From contig NC_026655.2 of the NCBI RefSeq assembly GCF_000004075.3, positions 24,537,489 through 24,601,488 on the forward strand: a stretch of 64,000 nt of DNA, in the 5' to 3' direction. The position numbers were made by a program, and so were the translations under genes. The stretch comes from Cucumis sativus (lineage: Eukaryota > Streptophyta > Magnoliopsida > Cucurbitales > Cucurbitaceae). Below the pieces are notes generated by a model, which saw only the letters and a program-made list of their open reading frames with translations, was not told the DNA's origin and searched no databases. Shown piece after piece: positions 1-12,100 of this stretch (its first letter is position 1; every line of letters starts with the position of its first letter).

Positions 1-422
1 CAATATTTTTGTATAAATCGAGGTATCAGAGGTCTCATGTCATGATTTCATTTCCCCATTAATTCCTGAGAGGCTTCAAGTACTCCAAAGCTGGCTTTCA
101 AAGACAGATCAATGAAGTTTTCAAGTTTTGCACCTTCTCTTGGTGGTGCTCAAACCATAGAAAAACTTCTTGAGTGATAGTGTTAGGTACTTAAGTAGCT
201 ACTTCAAATTCAATAATGAACTCACCTTTTACTTGACATTCTTTTCCCTCTAGATATTTGCCAAGTCTGCGAGTAATGGAACTTGGAAATTCTAAATTTA
301 CCTTAGGTTACTATGTTATTCTTTGAAGTCCAATGGTTAAACTACAAATAGTTCATTGAGATACAAGCTATTACACATAAGTAGGCTTAAAACTTTGGCT
401 CATGTGATTTGGTGAATGACAG

Positions 423-3374
423 CTCTATTTCTACAAGCCCAACCTGTGGTGGCCAAATGGAATGGGAAAGCAATACTTGTATAACGTTGTTATATCGATT
501 GACGTAGATGGATTTGGAGAGTCTGATTCCTGGAGTCATGATTTCGGTTTTCGTAAAATAGAGAGTGATATTGATCCTGCAACTGGTGGAAGGTACTGTT
601 TATGCTAATTTCACGCCTATGTTTGATGAAGTTTCTTTTAGTTAGATTGTTTGTTCCTTCTCTGCAGGCTGTTCAAGGTCAATGGGCAGCGTATATTTAT
701 TCGTGGTGGCAATTGGATATTATCTGATGGGTTGCTTCGGCTTTCAGAAAAACGTTATCATACGGACATAAAGTTTCATGCAGATATGAATTTTAACATG
801 ATTCGCTGTTGGGGTGGTGGTTTGGCAGAGAGGCCAGAATTTTATCATTATTGTGACATCTATGGCTTGTTGGTAAGTTATGGCTCCTTTTCAATTCTGG
901 ATAAGTGAGTTCTCTCTCTCTTTCATATCACATCAAGCTCCTTCATCATTTGTTTTCTTATATACTTAATTAATTTTTGGATTTACTTTGTAGTTTTTTT
1001 AAACTAAGATTGGAATACTAATGCTGATCACGACTGCGGAATAAATTATTGTAGGTGTGGCAAGAATTTTGGATCACTGGAGATGTTGATGGACGTGGTG
1101 ATCCGAAATCAAATCCTGATGGTCCTCTGGATCATGATCTTTTCTTGCTTTGTGCAAGAGACACGGTTAAGCTTTTGAGGAACCACCCCAGTCTTGCTCT
1201 TTGGGTTGGTGGAAATGAACAAGTTCCACCACCGGATATCAACGATGCTTTAAAAAGTGACTTGAAACTCCATCCCCATTTTCAACCAAGCGAAAATAAT
1301 CAGTTGATGAGTGTTTTGTCATTAACAGCGGAGGATCCGAGCGAATATCTAGATGGTACTCGCATTTACATACAAGGATCCATGTGGGATGGGTTTGCAA
1401 ATGGGAAGGGAGACTTCAGTGATGGTCCTTATGAGATCCAGTACCCTGAAAACTTTTTTAAGGATAATTTTTATAATTATGGATTCAATCCTGAGGTTGG
1501 TTCCGTAGGCATGCCTGTTGCCGCTACCATCCGAGCCACAATGCCTCCTGAAGGATGGCGGATTCCATTGTTTAAGAAACTACCCTCTGGATACATAGAA
1601 GAAGTACCAAACCCGATTTGGGATTACCATAAGTACATCCCCTATTCTAAACCATGTCATGTTCAGAGTCAGATTGAACTTTACGGTTCTCCAAAAGATC
1701 TTGACGACTTTTGTTTGAAGGTGAAAAGGAAGTTAGTAAATTAAAGTAGTGCCATGCGTTTTTTATACTGTTAAAATTATTTACTTACATTCAAAACTTA
1801 CAGGCTCAGCTTGCTAATTACATCCAATATCGAGCTCTAATCGAAGGTTGGAACAGCCGAATGTGGAAGAAGTACACTGGTTTTCTTATCTGGAAAACAC
1901 AAAATCCTTGGACTGGTCTAAGAGGTCAGTTTTATGACCATCTCCTCGACCAAACAGCAGGCTTCTTTGGATGTCGTTGTGCTGCGGAACCTATCCATGT
2001 CCAGCTGAATCTATGCACATACTTCATTGAGGCAGGTTTTTCTAATATTGTGACTATTGAAACATTCATATAATTAAATTTATCTAAAGCCAACCTATTA
2101 GTTTAAGCTTATGGATTGATTTATGATTTAGCTTTGTAACAGAGCCGTATGTCTTGCGTTATAATCCTATGAAGTCATTTTCTCACTTATTGATCCTTCT
2201 TCAAATTACTAGGCCCACAAGTAAGAGAGAAGGTTAAAATATTGATATGATTTAATTTAATCACCTTAATCCATTAGCTTAAACTTTTACTTTTATTGGT
2301 CACCTAATAGCAACACACTACCTCTTTTGGTTTGGAACAAGAAACAACATGATGGGAAAAGGTGGGTCTTTTGAGTGGAACTCCGATTTCACTTGTTATG
2401 TTAAAAGCTTCAATTTTATTTGGACTGGGGCTGATAGCAAAAGGGCATAAACTATATATTTCTCATCATTTACTATATTCTTGTAACTATGGGAATCCCA
2501 AGATTTAACTTGAATGTTCTCGTCTGTATTTCTCAACCTAACTGTGAGATGTTTTCATCATTGCCTTGAACAGGTCGTAAACACTACATCGAATGAGATA
2601 TCTGGTGTTGCCATTGAAGCCTCGGTGTGGGACCTTGAAGGGATGTGCCCATATTTTAAAGTTTTTGAGAAACTCTCTTTGCCTCCGAAGCAGACGTCGT
2701 CCATTGCTGAGATGGAGTATCCGACATACAAAAATTCCAAGCCTGTCTACTTTCTTCTTCTCAAGCTATACAAGGTCTCAAACGATGGTATCATCTCGAG
2801 AAACTTCTACTGGTTGCATCAATTCGGTGGAGATTACAAGAAGTTGGAGCCTTACAGAAAGATTAACATACCCATTCAGGTTACATCTAAGGTTAATATA
2901 AAAGGATCCAGCTATGAAGTCAGAATGAACGTTCAGAACAATTCAAAGAATGCAGAATCTTCAAGGTTAACCTACAAGAACAACTTTATCAATAGGCAAG
3001 ACCTAGGAGATTTAGATTCAAATTCTTTGCTTCTTGAAAACAAAGAACAAACCAATGAAAAATGCAGCACTAGTTTCTTTTCCAAGATCTGGAGGCGTGG
3101 AAGTATCGAAAACAACAGTTCAAGGTTGGTTGAAACCAACGGGAATGATGTCGGAGTCGCCTTCTTTCTTCACTTTGAGGTCCATGATTCCAAGGCAGAG
3201 GAGAATGAAGAAGGGGATACAAGAATTCTGCCTGTTCACTACTCAGATAACTATTTTTCCCTAGTTCCTGGTGAGGCTATGTCCATCAATCTCTCCTTTG
3301 AGGCCCCTCCTGGTGTCACTCCAAAAATTACCCTTCATGGTTGGAATCTTTCTCAATCTTTCACTGTCTGTTGA
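423..3374 (+). CDS. EBM: Mannosylglycoprotein endo-beta-mannosidase, GH2 family, 3' part
   Basis: This is the C-terminal part of the plant GH2 enzyme that cleaves the Man-beta-GlcNAc bond while trimming N-glycans. Exons read as 423-592, 668-872, 1055-1720, 1804-2031 and 2574-3374, all in phase. The first visible exon gives the WWPNGMGKQ segment of the beta-sandwich and DFGFRKIES. The next holds VFIRGGNW-like and [13 protein letters not shown] segments. The third holds LWVGGNEQ, where Glu is the GH2 acid/base, and [10 protein letters not shown], probably with the nucleophile Glu. The fourth holds [18 protein letters not shown]. The last exon ends in YFSLVPGE and GWN. The 5' exons lie left of the window; bases 1-422 read as intron. 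The intron after base 2031 begins GC rather than GT: only that donor keeps the FIE/VVNTTS junction in frame. The family assignment is firm; the Arabidopsis counterpart from memory is At1g09010. Confidence 0.93.
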
Positions 3375-4983
3375 TATATAGGTAACTCTTGAATTCCCTA
3401 TATATCTTCTGTATTATCGAGTCCCTATGATTTGATGAAAGCTAGACATTAGTATCTATAGTTTTAAAAATCCGAACTCTGTCATTGTGTTGTTTGATTG
3501 CACCTCATAAATGGTCCAGATGTTTTGATAAAAAACATCATAAATAATCCCTTGTGGAAGGACTATTCACGAGGGTTTGAGGGAACTAAATTCTAATTGT
3601 AAACCATATAATAAAATATGACTAAATTTACCGTTAAATCTAATTTATATTTGTATTATACATGGACAATAATTGGTTCAGCCTTTCATTTGTTTATGTT
3701 GCAATCGTTTGGTTAATGTTTGATTCAATTATATGCTTTTGGTGTGGATCTTTTTGGTTCGGTTAGTTTAGATTACGCTCAAATAAACCATTTTAGTTCG
3801 ATTTAGTATTTGGTTGTGCAACTTCAATCTTTGTTTGTTTAAGAACAAACATCTCTAACCCTAGTTTTCTTCCGTACGGAGCAATCATTAAATTGCTACC
3901 ACTACAAACAAATACTTCCTTCGACAATCTTTGTTTTCTAGGCAATTAGGATCCCTTGTAATAATTTATCTTTGTGGACGATTGATTCTTGTGTTTTAGA
4001 GTATATCAAGAATGAAAATATTAGTCGATATATTGATATATTAGTCGATATATTCGTAAATCGAAGTCTACATCGAAATTAAATATCCATAAATATCTCC
4101 AACATCTTATATAAACGATCATACGATATAGAGATCATGCAAGTAAATGTATTTATAGAGATATCCGTCAATATTATAATTTTATCGACATTCGTAAAAT
4201 TGAATTCTCAATTGACTATTTGTTCATATTATACTTCCAATAAGATAGAACATCTAATTTCAAGGACAATTATTGTGGATAAATTTTTGGAGTCGACAAA
4301 ATAGATCAAAATCTATGATTTATTGGAAAAAAGGTTGGAGATGAAAGGATTTCTAATTCAATTTTTTTTCTAAAAATATGTATATCGACACATTAAATAA
4401 AATAATTGTCAAGCATACAAACCATTATCAAATAGTGTGATTATCGACTAAATTTTAACAACTTTTCAGGATGGAGATTAAGTCAATACTAGTGAGGTAA
4501 GCTCCAGTTTTTTTTCTTATTTTTCTATATCCATGAGTGTTTACGCGCGCAACTTAACTAATCTGACGTGCAAACGACTTTTAACATTTGGGTGTCAAGA
4601 AAATCGATAAGAAATTAATTCACAACAACATATTCCTCCAAAATAAGCACAACTTAATTGTACAAAATTTGTGTTATAAAAAAATGAGAACTGAACCTCT
4701 AACTTGACTTTCAACGTCATACCAATTTTAACCATTTTTTCGAGAAGTATAGTCTTTTTGCCCTAAATTTAGGGGTCTAAATGTAAATAATGGAACATAG
4801 AGGAAGAAAGTGTAATAACTAATAACCTCGAGAAAGAAAAAGAATACTAACAAACAAATAAAATGAAAAAAAGAAAGCTGATTGAGTCTGAAACCATGAG
4901 GATAGATCTCTAAGAGCAACGAGAAGGAAGAAGGAGAAGAAAGAAGAAAGAAGACGAAAGAAGACGAAAGAAGACGAAAGAAG
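3375..4983. other. Intergenic, no gene seen
   Basis: The mannosidase 3' UTR comes first, followed by AT-rich sequence. Around 4020-4055 the phrase ttagtcgatatatt occurs twice in direct order, and related tatcgac/cgatat words recur to about 4400, which suggests a worn repeat. The last part is the purine-rich 5' UTR of the Yip1 gene, including three exact copies of aagacgaaag (4951-4980). Confidence 0.6.
4951..4980 (+). repeat. Purine 10-mer repeat in 5' UTR
   Basis: Three exact copies of aagacgaaag stand immediately before the start codon of the Yip1 gene, preceded by more gaag-type purine sequence. This is a probable slippage repeat inside the leader. Confidence 0.85.
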
Positions 4984-7900
4984 ATGATGTCCGGTGGTAA
5001 CTATACGACTATAGATAACCAAAATGTTTCTGGATCTGTGCCCGTAAGCCTTCTTCGTTTTTCCTTTTTAATTTCTCGAATCTGCACCACTGTTCTTCAA
5101 ATCACATTCTAGCTACTCTAATCCGATTCAGTTTGATTGATTTCTCAATTTTTTCTCTTCTTTGATTCCTAGGCCGTTCCAGATCAGGGACAAATGACCG
5201 TTAAATTCACTGGTGTGTAATTTCTTCTATCCGACTCCGTCTTATGGATTCTGAGATTTAATATTGAATTTTGTGTGTGATTGGGATTATAGGCTACATG
5301 AATTCCGAAAATGTTGAACTTTTTCTGGTTTTTTGGCTTACCGGAGAAATGTAGATGGGAAAAAGGATCTAGGGTTCTTATAGGAGGTTTATGCTCTTTA
5401 GGATCTAAAATTGACGTATAATTGGACTGACATTTGAAGATCAATTAGTTTGCTTACCTGTGGTAGATCTAAATAAGTATTAATATGGAAAATGGGAAGG
5501 GATTGGATATCAATTTTCACTGGGCGAGAAGCATTGTTGAATGAAATTTTGATTTTTGACTAAGATCTTGAAGTGATGTTTAAGGATAATCACAAATTAT
5601 GAGGATTGGGATCAAGTATTAGAGTTTCATTTTGACCCACTTGACTGTATTTTTATTTTTGGCTATTTGTTTCAAGATGATAACTGATTGATTTGTTACT
5701 GTAGACTCAAACCTTCAAACATTTCCTCCTTCTGGAACTCAAGGAAAGATCTCTGGTGGTTCTCAACCTCCTCGTGATGCTGATGGTATTTAAGATTTTT
5801 CTTTCGTTTTTTAGCTCAACATTATTTTTAATCTAATCTACTTAGATATGAGAAGGTGATTCTACTGGTAAATCTCTTTAGGTGTTTTTGTGATCAAGTC
5901 AAAAATTAGATTTTATCTTCCTAAGGTAGACCTAGGTTGAGAGGCACTAAAACTTTCATCTCTTGCCCTATTTGATGAGAGAACAGATGAATGGATGGTT
6001 GTACAAATTAGTTAGCAGGGACCTAGGTGGTCTGACCACGCAAAATTTAGTTATGTACATCAAGAATATAGTTCCTTATTACTTACAGATAACAGACCAA
6101 CTCTTCTCCCTTGTACCAATAAGAAGTTTTAGATAACAAACTTCCCACTATATTAATGGTTTCATCTTTTGGGATTTGTTCAACCATTGACTTCTTTATA
6201 ATGGTATGCTTTTCTAGTTTTTGTCTCATTAAGCATGATGGTTACTTAGTTCAGAAGTTCATGTTCTTATTCGTAGTACTAATAGGTGTTAAGGAGACAG
6301 TCTCAATAACTAACTAAGAGATCATGGGTTCAATCCCATGGTGGCCGCCTACCTAGAATTAATTTCCTATGAGTTACCTTACTCAAATGTTGTAAGGGTA
6401 GAAAAGTTGTCTCGTGAGATTAGTCAAGGTGTACATAAGCTAGCCCAGACACTCACGGATATAAAAATAAAGTACTAATCTTTCTTCCATTTAAGACATC
6501 TTATTCATTTCAAAGAAAATTAGACAAAAACTATAATTTCCTCCTAATATTTTAAGAAATCTTATCTTGTCTTCGACAATATTGTCAAAAAGCTTTAAGT
6601 TTGAGCTAATGGGTAAATCTATCTGATGCAGATACATTTTCAAAACCTATCTCTAGCTCTGATGAATCCCCCCAACAGGGTGGTGGTGGTGGTGGTGGTG
6701 GTTGGCTTCGGACCTTCGCAGTTTCTTCCTACAAACAATATTTTGATGTTGATACATCAGACGTGCTAGAGAGAATCAAAGATTCACTTTTTCCATTTAG
6801 AGGAACTTTCAATGAAAGGACAGCCGACACTCCAGATCTGTAAGCGTTTTTTCTGTAACTATACAAATGTGTGTCATCTTACTGAGCACCAATTGTTGCT
6901 TGTTATGGAAGATTGATATTGAAATATCTACAAATAAAATGGAAATTTCCTTGGATAGGGGTTTGAATTTTCTGTAGACAATTTATTTTGTAGAAAACTA
7001 AACAATAGTGAATTAAGGCATTAAATTTCTAGTGTAGCTAGAAGTTCCAACTTCCTGTGGAATTTTACTCTAGATGACAAATTCACCAATGTTTGTCAAT
7101 AATTTGATAAAAGGAAAAAACATTCAATAATCTCTCCATTTTTCTGCTTCCAATTTTTCTCTTACCGTAATGCTTTCTAGAAAAGTTATAATATTTTTTC
7201 AGAATCTATTGTTGTATATACGTCTGAAGGTTATTAGCTGAAGGTTAGACTTAGTAAATGTTGATCATTATACCTGATGACCTTGTTCGTAGTGGTAGTG
7301 AGGATCAATTTATATGCTGAAGTTTCTCTGATTGTAATTTCATTTTCTCCCCAGATACGGACCATTTTGGATATGTACTACCTTGATATTTGTGGCTGCT
7401 TCTATTGGAACGTTTGTAACATACGTGGCACACAAGTTACATAATAAAGATTGGAACTATGACATAAATTTGGTAACCTGGTCTGCTGGTCTGTTCTATG
7501 GATATGTCACAATTGTTCCTCTTGGACTTTATGTAATCCTCAAGTACTTCTCGGTGCCATCTGGCCTTGTTCAGCTCTTATGTCTCTATGGCTACTCCTT
7601 GTTTGTATTCATCCCAGCACTGGTAAGTCTAATCGGTCCATGATCAATACTATTACTTATTCTAAATTGCATATTCTTTTGTTTCTCTTGAAATCTCCTT
7701 CCCTCCCCCTTCCTGTAAATTAAACAAAAGAAAAAGAAAAGGAAAAGAAATCCAACTGAGCTTAGCTCATTAGTAATTGACATTACTTTTATCCTTAAAG
7801 ATTGGAAGTTTGATCCTCCATCCCCTGTTCTTATAAAAGAAAAGATACAGATTGCAGTGGATCTCAAACAATGTATAACCTGTCCTTGTCTTACTCATGG

Positions 7901-8402
7901 CCTAAATTTGTATTGTATCACATTGTCTTGGTTTTGTTTTTGTGTTCATGCCTATTTTCATCATGTATATATATTTTTTATATCTCATTATTTCTTGTAA
8001 AATCTGTTTCCTTCTGATATGAAAAGTTTACATAATCTCTTTATGACATGTTGGTACCCTTTGACCTTTTGTGTTAATTTCCATGATATCATGAAAGATA
8101 TCAACCAGTTGATTGTTACACCCAAATGTTTACCTCGATATACACTTCTCTACTTGTTGGGATGCTGAAATGTGTGTTGCCTTTTGTATTTGTAGTGTCT
8201 TTCAGTTGTTCCATTGGAAAGTTTCCGATGGGTTATTGCGGGTGTGGCCGGGTTCATGTCAGCAACATTTGTGGCACTCAATCTACGAGCTCACATAAAG
8301 TCAGCCGGTGAGAGGTGGTTTTTGATTGTGGCCAGTATCTTCTTGCTGCAGTTAGCTCTTGCTGTCATTCTCAAACTATATCTCTTCACTGTTGCCGTAT
8401 GA
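4984..8402 (+). CDS. Yip1-domain protein (YIPF1/2-like), Golgi/ER membrane
   Basis: This is a Yip1 family protein. Such proteins bind prenylated Rab GTPases and act in ER-Golgi trafficking. Six exons (4984-5043, 5173-5212, 5705-5785, 6632-6839, 7355-7622, 8196-8402) give 287 aa. The N-terminal ~100 residues are soluble and polar, with a run of eight glycines before WLRTFAVSSYKQYFDVDT. The region DLYGPFWICTT opens the Yip1 membrane domain. About five hydrophobic spans follow: FVAASIGTF, GLFYGYVTIVPLG, LLCLYGYSLFVFIPAL, WVIAGVAGF and FLIVASIFLLQLALAV. All six exons join in frame. The start is the first of two adjacent ATGs. From memory the Arabidopsis relatives are At3g05280 and At5g27490. Intron 3 contains a SINE. 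Confidence 0.93.
6284..6470 (+). mobile_element. tRNA-derived SINE with 9-bp target duplication
   Basis: This 187-bp insertion in intron 3 of the Yip1 gene is flanked by a perfect direct repeat, agtactaat, at 6275-6283 and 6471-6479. It contains a Pol III B-box-like word, gggttcaatcc (6326-6336), about 40 bp from its 5' end, and ends in an A-rich tail. It has no coding capacity. These are the marks of a SINE. A diverged relative lies near 47230-47330. Confidence 0.8.
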
Positions 8403-10556
8403 AAACTAAACTTCCCCTCCACTTTTGTTAAACAGATTGTAGATTACAAACTATATAACTTCCTTTGAGACCAATGGTCTCTAATACTTGCCATGTTTAG
8501 CAAAACCATATCATTCATTAATTGAACAAAAAAAAACATCTTATATGTTATATATATAAGGTCTCGATAGATTTTACTAACCTTATTACAAGGACATGTG
8601 GGATTCATCCATCTCTAATCTATTCTCTTGCATTTTTCCATTTCATTTGGTTGGTCTCTTCATTGTTAGGAAGATCTGGACCTATAAACATATATCACAG
8701 TGGCAGAAGGTATGACTTTGAACTTTTGTAAGCGTATCAATTTTCATTATTCTTTAGTATATTTTATTTGAAAAAACTTCATTTGACATATTAATAGTTG
8801 TACCGATTAAATCTTTAGACATACTTGAATGAATAATTCAGACTCTTAGATAAAATTTTCATTGAAAATTGTTCAGGTATTTACTCCAATAATTTATTCC
8901 TTAAAACCGATATTTGGAGAAGTCTACATACGTTTGAGAATGAATACAAGTATGATTTTCAAAGGATTGTAATGGAAGGTCTAAATTGACTGAAATTATA
9001 AGTTCCGTTGTATAAAATCTAGAGAAAGGTGTAAATTGATATTGATACATTTGTAAAGTTTTTAAGATTTTACCTGATATGACACTCAAAGCATACAACA
9101 TGAAAGAGCGTCTCATCCTGCTATTCTTCTATAATGTCTACTCAATCATAATTCACCTGCCTTGCCTGATTGAGTAAATGTTGCAATTTCTTTACTACTG
9201 AGAGTTAAATATGGTCTAATATCAACTTCTCAAATGCTTGTCCCTAGTCTATATATAGCTTTGTATTAATATATTAGTACATTTTTACATCCTTATTTTG
9301 CTCAAGACATTAAAGTTATGGACCAAAATTGTTAGTTTTGTTTCTTAATTACTAAGTTCAAAGGTTAAACTAGATACCCTTAAATATTTAGAGACAAAAA
9401 ATCAAAATAATTCATAAGTCTAATGACCAAAATATGTAAATAAAATGAGATATGAATTTGAATTTAAAATTGGTAATTGTTATAACAAATGGAGAGTGAG
9501 TAGGGAAAAAGAGATCCAAAAGATTATAAGAAGACCATCTCAGTCGACAAAATACTTTAGTAATAAAAATAATAGATAGTAGAAAAGAAGCATTAAAAAT
9601 AAATAAAAGGAAAAAAGAAGATGAAAAAGAAAAAGACCAATCAATTGCAAAAAGTTAATTATAATTAAGAAAAAAAAATCAGAATAAAATATGTTTTCTC
9701 CAAAACCTAAACCCTAACCATTCAACATGGAAACTATTTGTTCAATGTAATTTTAAAATTAATTTTATAATAACTATTTTCTTTTAGACATTTTTTAGAA
9801 CAAGAGATCAACTTAAAATATATGTTTTCTCCAAAGCTATCATGTACTGTTTTTTTTGACTCTGCATCGGTTGGTTGAAGTAGGTTTTCGACCAATCTGA
9901 TATTGAATCGACTATAGCCGGTTTAGTAAAAGTTGAAACCAGTTTCGATCATGAAGGAGTACACAAACCGACCATCAGTTGATCAAGTAGCCTGTTTAGA
10001 TCGACATATAAAGAGCTTAAAGATAATGTCAATTTATATTTTTCTAAAATTGACCAAACTACTCCTAATTTTCAGCCGACTGTTTGTCTTCTATTCAGTT
10101 GATCATTTTTCAGTCTATCATACTCTTTTCTAACATCGATCCATACAATAATTATTTTTAACATGGAAAACTTTAATTTCTATAGTTGGATGCAATATAA
10201 AATAAACTTGCATGTTGAAAATATGTAGTAATTAATATAATATGATACTTTTTTGTTGTCACATATTACACATTGAAACAATAGCTATCTACATTAGGAT
10301 CAGACACAAACAAATTAAAATAACTAAACAACAAACCCCATTATATTGATTATAATTAATCCTCTCTTCCCCTCTCCTTTACACCATTGTTTCCACATTT
10401 AAAACTATTCCAATATACTTCAAAATTAATCTCAACCAATGAACAAAGAACACAAATATCATTTTTAAAAAAAACCCATCTTTCTAAACTTCTTAAAAAC
10501 CCCATCTCTTCCTCTCTCTCTCTCTCACTCACACACTCAAGATTTCAAAAGATTGA
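8403..10556. other. Intergenic, no gene seen
   Basis: AT-rich sequence with only short chance ORFs. Around 9860-9960 there are several ggtt/gaaacc/accg words of the kind seen in worn transposon ends, without a clear boundary. Just before the CLE gene lies a pyrimidine-rich leader with a (CT)n/(CA) run at about 10513-10538. Confidence 0.5.
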
Positions 10557-10775
10557 ATGATGTCAAGGAGGGAATTAGTGGGGTTTCTTATAGTAATTTT
10601 GTTGTTAAGTGTTTCAATTTTAGGGTATGAAGCTTTTGAAATTAGAAAGTTGATGAAGGAGAGGAAGTTTGAATTAATTGGATCATTATCAAAACTCAAT
10701 AATAAGAATGATTCCTTCTTTACCACCTCAAGTAGAGTTGTTCCTTCTTGTCCAGATCCTCTCCACAACAGGTAG
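10557..10775 (+). CDS. CLE peptide precursor with Cys at motif position 6
   Basis: A 72-aa single-exon prepropeptide. Residues 6-23 are hydrophobic (LVGFLIVILLLSVSILGY) and form a signal peptide or anchor. A basic, Ser/Asn-rich variable region follows, then the C-terminal motif RVVPSCPDPLHNR (residues 60-72), ending directly at the stop. CLE peptides are 12-13-residue secreted signals perceived by LRR receptor kinases; the usual motif is R-x-V-P-S-G-P-[ND]-P-L-H-N. The match is complete except that Cys65 (codon TGT, 10749-10751) replaces the near-invariant Gly6; one base separates TGT from GGT. Both prolines that are normally hydroxylated (4 and 7) are kept. The family is certain from length, architecture and motif. 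The particular member and its function cannot be told. Confidence 0.88.
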   Translation: MMSRRELVGFLIVILLLSVSILGYEAFEIRKLMKERKFELIGSLSKLNNKNDSFFTTSSRVVPSCPDPLHNR

Positions 10776-11024
10776 ACTATATAATACATTTGTTGTTTGT
10801 ATATATTTTGTGTAAGATCATATTGAAATGGAAGTTTATAGTTAGTTTTTGTAACTTTTCTTTCTTTTTCTGCACAATTTTTCTTTTTCCCTTTTGAGGA
10901 ATTCTCTCTATCTACTCGTAATTGCTCCCAACATTTGTAAAAACACAGAAAAGGGGATATGAAATCCAATATCACAGAAAAGTAAAACATACAAAGAAAC
11001 TTCGAAGAAGAAGGGATGGAGTTA

Positions 11025-11298
11025 GATGAGTTACTGTTTTGCGCTTAGCAATATCCTTATTAATCTTGTCCAACTCCTTCCTATGATTCTCAAGCTCAAA
11101 CTGCCCTACTGTTGATCTGAAAGAAAAAAGAATCTAAGCAACAGAAAACGGTAAAAAATGAAAACCTAACAGAAATTAATTGAAGAATGTTACCTTCACT
11201 CACGCCATTCCTTGTCTAGCTATCTCAATAACCGATCATCAACAGATGATTTCAGAATCGTTCCCTCTCTCTTCTCTAAACAAACATTTATTCAACAT
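11025..11298 (-). pseudogene. Seryl-tRNA synthetase 5' fragment, broken
   Basis: Reading leftward from an ATG at 11296-11298, the sequence gives ML-N-CLFREERGNDSEII, matching the start of cytosolic seryl-tRNA synthetase (MLDINLFREEKG...PEIIRES). Stops and a frame change follow, with LDKEWRE in another frame, then a GT-type donor. After about 70 bases there is a good acceptor, and 11025-11115 reads QFELENHRKELDKINKDIAKRK, matching the tRNA-binding coiled coil. Nothing of the catalytic core follows. It is a duplicated 5' piece of the gene with intron retained, so it is a DNA-level copy and not a retrocopy. It lies about 250 bp beyond the CLE stop, on the opposite strand. Confidence 0.75.
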
Positions 11299-11384
11299 CT
11301 CAGAGATTATTTTCACTTAGGATGTAGTAGAAAAATGATTTGGTTTACCAAGTTTATGGATAGAACAATGAAAAAAGATTGAAC

Positions 11385-11490
11385 AATAGATAAAACAGGG
11401 GGAGAGCAGTACCAGAGGGCAGAGCTGAGCAAGGTTACCGGAGAAGAAAAACGTCCGGGGAGGGGATGGAGGCGGCGGAGGGTATCGGGA
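11385..11490 (-). other. GC-rich 5' UTR-like stretch of the SerRS fragment
   Basis: A GC-rich patch in an otherwise AT-rich area, rich in CCTCC/CCGCC on the minus strand and upstream of the synthetase fragment's ATG. It probably is the copied leader of the parent gene. This is inferred from position and base composition only. Confidence 0.4.
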
Positions 11491-11608
11491 AATGAATTAG
11501 TAACGAATAGTCTTTCTCAAATTTGCCAAATCGGATTATTAAATATACATAAATACAAATGTAAGATTTATTAATATTCATATTTTGATATAATTTAATT
11601 AGTGGCAT

Positions 11609-11612
<4 letters not shown>

Positions 11613-11686
<74 letters not shown>
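11613..11686. repeat. (AT)37 microsatellite
   Basis: An uninterrupted AT dinucleotide run of 74 bases, 37 units. It is probably highly variable in length between individuals. Confidence 0.97.
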
Positions 11687-11688
<2 letters not shown>

Positions 11689-11689
11689 A

Positions 11690-12100
11690 ACTAAAGCAAA
11701 ATATTTACAAATTATACCAAAATCAGAAATTTTTAAAAATAGAATAATTGACAAACTAGTTACTGTTAATACCAAAATTTTAATCCTAGTCGAAAATTGA
11801 TGATTGAAATTTTAACTCAGACCTAAAGTATCATTCTATTTGTAAATACTTTCAAGAATTAATTATCAAAATATGATAATAATACAAATATAAAATACAT
11901 AGAAAAAATAAATAGTTATCCTAACTATGCTTATTAAAAATTAGAGAAAATATAAAAAACAGTAAATTTGACAAAATATTTACAATGTATAACAAATTTT
12001 TTAGATTCTATCAATAATAAACATTGATAAATAGTGAAAATGATAGAAATCTATACCAAAATATTGGTATAGTTTGTAAATACTTTAATTTATTAATTGT
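11690..12100. repeat. AT-rich dispersed repeat, degenerate
   Basis: Contains the recurring words aaaatatttacaaattatacc, ttctatcaataataaacattgat and gatagaaatctat. These also occur at several other sites in the window. Two overlapping worn copies seem present. Confidence 0.5.

Noticed and set aside
10529-10990. 153-codon minus-strand frame over the CLE gene
   Set aside because: Antisense to a clear CLE precursor; no motif.
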